A stretch of DNA of 64,000 nt from an uncultured Paludibaculum sp. GTDB lineage: Bacteria; Acidobacteriota; Terriglobia; Bryobacterales; Bryobacteraceae. The stretch covers positions 372,001 through 436,000 of the forward strand of contig NZ_OY762268.1 in the NCBI RefSeq assembly GCF_963665245.1, in the 5' to 3' direction. The notes below the pieces were generated by a model. The model did no database searches and was not told the DNA's origin. It saw nothing but the letters and a program-made list of their open reading frames with translations. Positions 62,172 through 64,000 of this stretch are shown piece after piece (position 1 is the first letter of the stretch; every line of letters begins with the position of its first letter). The position numbers and the translations under genes were made by a program.

Positions 62172-63215
62172 ATGCCCAAAACCATCCGCATCGCCATGTT
62201 GGGCTCCGGCTTCGTGGCCGGCTTCTACATGCAGGGCCTGGCCAACGTCAACGGCCAGGAGGTGGTGGTCAATTTCTCCCTCGACAAGAAGCGGGCCAAG
62301 AAGTTCGCCGCCGCCTGGAACATCCCCGAGCACACCACAAACCTCGCGACGCTCATCGAGCGCGACGACATCGACCTCTACATCATCGCGCTGCCCAACG
62401 ACGCCCACATGACGGTGTCGGTGCTGCTGGCGCAGGCCGGCCGCAATCAGGTCTGCACCAAGCCTCTGGCGCGCAATCCCGAGGAGGCGGGCCGCATGCT
62501 GAAGGCGGCCGCCGAGTCCGACAAGATGCACGGCTACGCCGAAACCGAGGTCTTCGCGCCGGCCGTCGTCAAGGCCCGCCAGACCATCGAGAGCGGCGGC
62601 ATCGGCAAGGTGCTGTGGGTTCGTTCCCGAGAATCCCATTCGGGCCCGCACAGCGCCCACTTCTGGGACGTCGAGCGCACCGGCGGAGGCGCCATGAACG
62701 ACCTCGCCTGCCACTGTATCGAAGCCGCGCGCTACTTCCACGGCAAGGACAACGCAATTGTCGAAGTAATGGCCTGGGGCGACACGCTGGTCCACAACAA
62801 GAAGACCAAGGGCGAAGACAACGCCCTGCTGATCCTCAAGTTCAGCTCCGGCGGCATCGCCCATTGCGAGCTGAGCTGGACCTGCAAGGGTGGTCTTGAC
62901 CTGCGCAACGAGATCCACGGCAGCGAGGGTTCCATCTTCACCGACGTCACGCGCGGCACCCCCATCACGTCATTCGTTTCACAGCCCGCCGGCTATGTTG
63001 TAGAGAAGGCCGATATCGACTTTGGCTGGACGCGCCCGCTGCCCGAAGAGGCGTTCGCTTACGGCTATCAAGCCGAGATGCGCCACTTCGTCGAATGCGT
63101 CCGCGACGGCACGGAGCCGCGCGAGACCTACGTGGACGGCTACGCTGTAAATTGCGTCCTGGATGCGGGCTATCAGTCCATGGCCTCAAAACGTTGGGTC
63201 AAGGTGCAGTACTAG
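62172..63215 (+). CDS. Gfo/Idh/MocA family oxidoreductase, cytoplasmic
   Basis: A 347-residue predicted NAD(P)-dependent sugar dehydrogenase. The Rossmann motif is IAMLGSGFVAGFY, the EKP position reads CTKPLARN, and the C-terminal GFO-type sheet (MNDLACHCIEAARYF) is present. No signal peptide, unlike the two other members in the window. It follows the glycoside-hydrolase-like gene by 14 bases and precedes an SDR gene by 26, so the three probably form one sugar-catabolic operon. Confidence 0.87.
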   Translation: MPKTIRIAMLGSGFVAGFYMQGLANVNGQEVVVNFSLDKKRAKKFAAAWNIPEHTTNLATLIERDDIDLYIIALPNDAHMTVSVLLAQAGRNQVCTKPLARNPEEAGRMLKAAAESDKMHGYAETEVFAPAVVKARQTIESGGIGKVLWVRSRESHSGPHSAHFWDVERTGGGAMNDLACHCIEAARYFHGKDNAIVEVMAWGDTLVHNKKTKGEDNALLILKFSSGGIAHCELSWTCKGGLDLRNEIHGSEGSIFTDVTRGTPITSFVSQPAGYVVEKADIDFGWTRPLPEEAFAYGYQAEMRHFVECVRDGTEPRETYVDGYAVNCVLDAGYQSMASKRWVKVQY

Positions 63216-63241
63216 TTCGCCCCGGGGAAGAGAGGCTCAAG

Positions 63242-63997
63242 TTGGTTCTCGACGGCCAGGTCTGGCTCATCACGGGCGCTAGCGGCATGGGTGCGGCCAC
63301 CGCCCGCCTGGCCGCCATCTACGGCGCGAAGGTCTTTGTCTGCGGGTTGGAGGAATCCGATTGCCGCCAGCTCGCCGCGGAGTGCTGTGGAGGCTTCCAC
63401 TGCGGCGACCTCTCCAACCGCGCCGAGGCGGAAAAGGCCGTGGCGCGCTGCATTAGCGAACTGGGGCCTGTCGACGCTCTGTTCAACGTCGCGGGCATGA
63501 GTGGCCGCAAGTATGGCGACGGCCCTCTCCACCTGATCACCGACGATGGTTGGGAGCGCACCTTCGACATGAACCTCAAGACCATGTTCCACGTCTCCCG
63601 AACCGTGCTGCGCCGCATGTTGCCGCGCGGCCAGGGCGCGATTTTGAACATGACCTCGGTAGCCGCCTATGCGCCGGAACCGCACCACTTCGACACGCAC
63701 GCCTACGCCGCGGCCAAAGGCGCGGTCATCTCGATGACCAAAGCGATGGCGGCCTACTATGCGCCACACGGCATCCGTGTGAACGCCATAGCGCCCGGCT
63801 CGGTCCGCACTCCGATGAGTCTGCGGGCCCAAACGGACGAGCGCATCCTCCAGATGTTGAAGAGCAAGCAGCCGCTGGCAGGAACGTTCATAGAAGCCGA
63901 GGAAGTAGCGCGAGCGGCGGTATTCCTTCTGGGCCCAGGCTCGCAGATGATTACCGGACAGGTGCTGGGCGTGGATGCCGGGTGGGGCGTGTCGTGA
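63242..63997 (+). CDS. Short-chain dehydrogenase/reductase
   Basis: A 251-residue SDR. The cofactor motif is TGASGMG, the catalytic Ser is in LNMTSVAAYA, and the catalytic pair is in YAAAK. The C-terminal part is typical (IRVNAIAPGSVRTPM, GQVLGVDAGWGVS). I chose the TTG at 63242 because AGAGAGG lies before it and the fold starts there. In-frame sequence further upstream overlaps the Gfo/Idh/MocA gene. Likely a sugar or polyol dehydrogenase of the same operon. Confidence 0.87.
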   Translation: MVLDGQVWLITGASGMGAATARLAAIYGAKVFVCGLEESDCRQLAAECCGGFHCGDLSNRAEAEKAVARCISELGPVDALFNVAGMSGRKYGDGPLHLITDDGWERTFDMNLKTMFHVSRTVLRRMLPRGQGAILNMTSVAAYAPEPHHFDTHAYAAAKGAVISMTKAMAAYYAPHGIRVNAIAPGSVRTPMSLRAQTDERILQMLKSKQPLAGTFIEAEEVARAAVFLLGPGSQMITGQVLGVDAGWGVS

Positions 63998-64000
63998 AGA

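Overview
The window looks like chromosomal DNA of an Acidobacteriota member, most likely the Bryobacterales/Solibacter group. This is an inference from gene content, not from a marker gene. The evidence is high GC with frequent GTG/TTG starts, two very large Oar-like TonB receptors with a carboxypeptidase-regulatory N-terminal domain, a large MacB/FtsX-type orphan permease, a PEP-CTERM protein, several Tat-exported Gfo/Idh/MocA oxidoreductases, and a BlaI/M56 pair whose peptidase carries a TonB C-terminal domain. I saw no rRNA, tRNA, transposase, phage gene or CRISPR array.

Layout. 0-5.8 kb: a DnaC-like ATPase, a glycosyltransferase-methyltransferase fusion, DinB, a Gfo/Idh/MocA oxidoreductase and an ECF sigma/anti-sigma pair. 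5.9-14.1 kb: a TonB receptor, a DUF885 peptidase-like protein and a translationally coupled operon for trans-4-hydroxy-L-proline breakdown (epimerase, three-subunit D-hydroxyproline dehydrogenase, deaminase). 14.1-19.8 kb: a BlaI/M56 pair with a clear promoter-operator, a DUF4434 protein, a TonB-C protein, a PadR regulator, a hydrolase-like ORF and PhzF. 19.8-24.7 kb: a TetR-controlled efflux operon (FtsX permease, ATPase, HlyD, TolC); the same TGAAC-N3-GTTCA operator lies in both the tetR and the efflux promoters. 24.8-28.4 kb: a di-haem peroxidase with a DUF3365 haem protein, a Gfo/Idh/MocA oxidoreductase, and UspA followed by a 29-residue membrane ORF. 28.5-44.0 kb: two Oar-like receptors enclosing a winged-helix membrane regulator, an AlgE-like porin, class II DAHP synthase, an outer-membrane patatin and an unknown exported protein. 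44.6-47.8 kb: a PEP-CTERM protein and the orphan permease.

48.0-54.3 kb is the most interesting part. It is a seven-gene operon for a membrane redox complex of the Qrc / alternative-complex-III type: a pentahaem cytochrome, a molybdopterin-oxidoreductase-like protein, a four-cluster ferredoxin and an NrfD-type membrane subunit. It also encodes a small membrane protein and two H-protein (GcvH)-like proteins. Each of these has a cysteine-rich N-terminal part, and the lysine that carries lipoate in real H proteins appears to be missing in both.

54.4-56.8 kb: an operon of a PDZ/S41 protein that appears to lack the catalytic Ser/Lys, an FmdB zinc ribbon, a GmhB-like phosphatase and a small membrane protein. 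57.2-64.0 kb: a carbohydrate locus with a GH27 alpha-galactosidase, an MFS transporter, a Tat-exported glycoside-hydrolase-like protein, a Gfo/Idh/MocA oxidoreductase and an SDR dehydrogenase.
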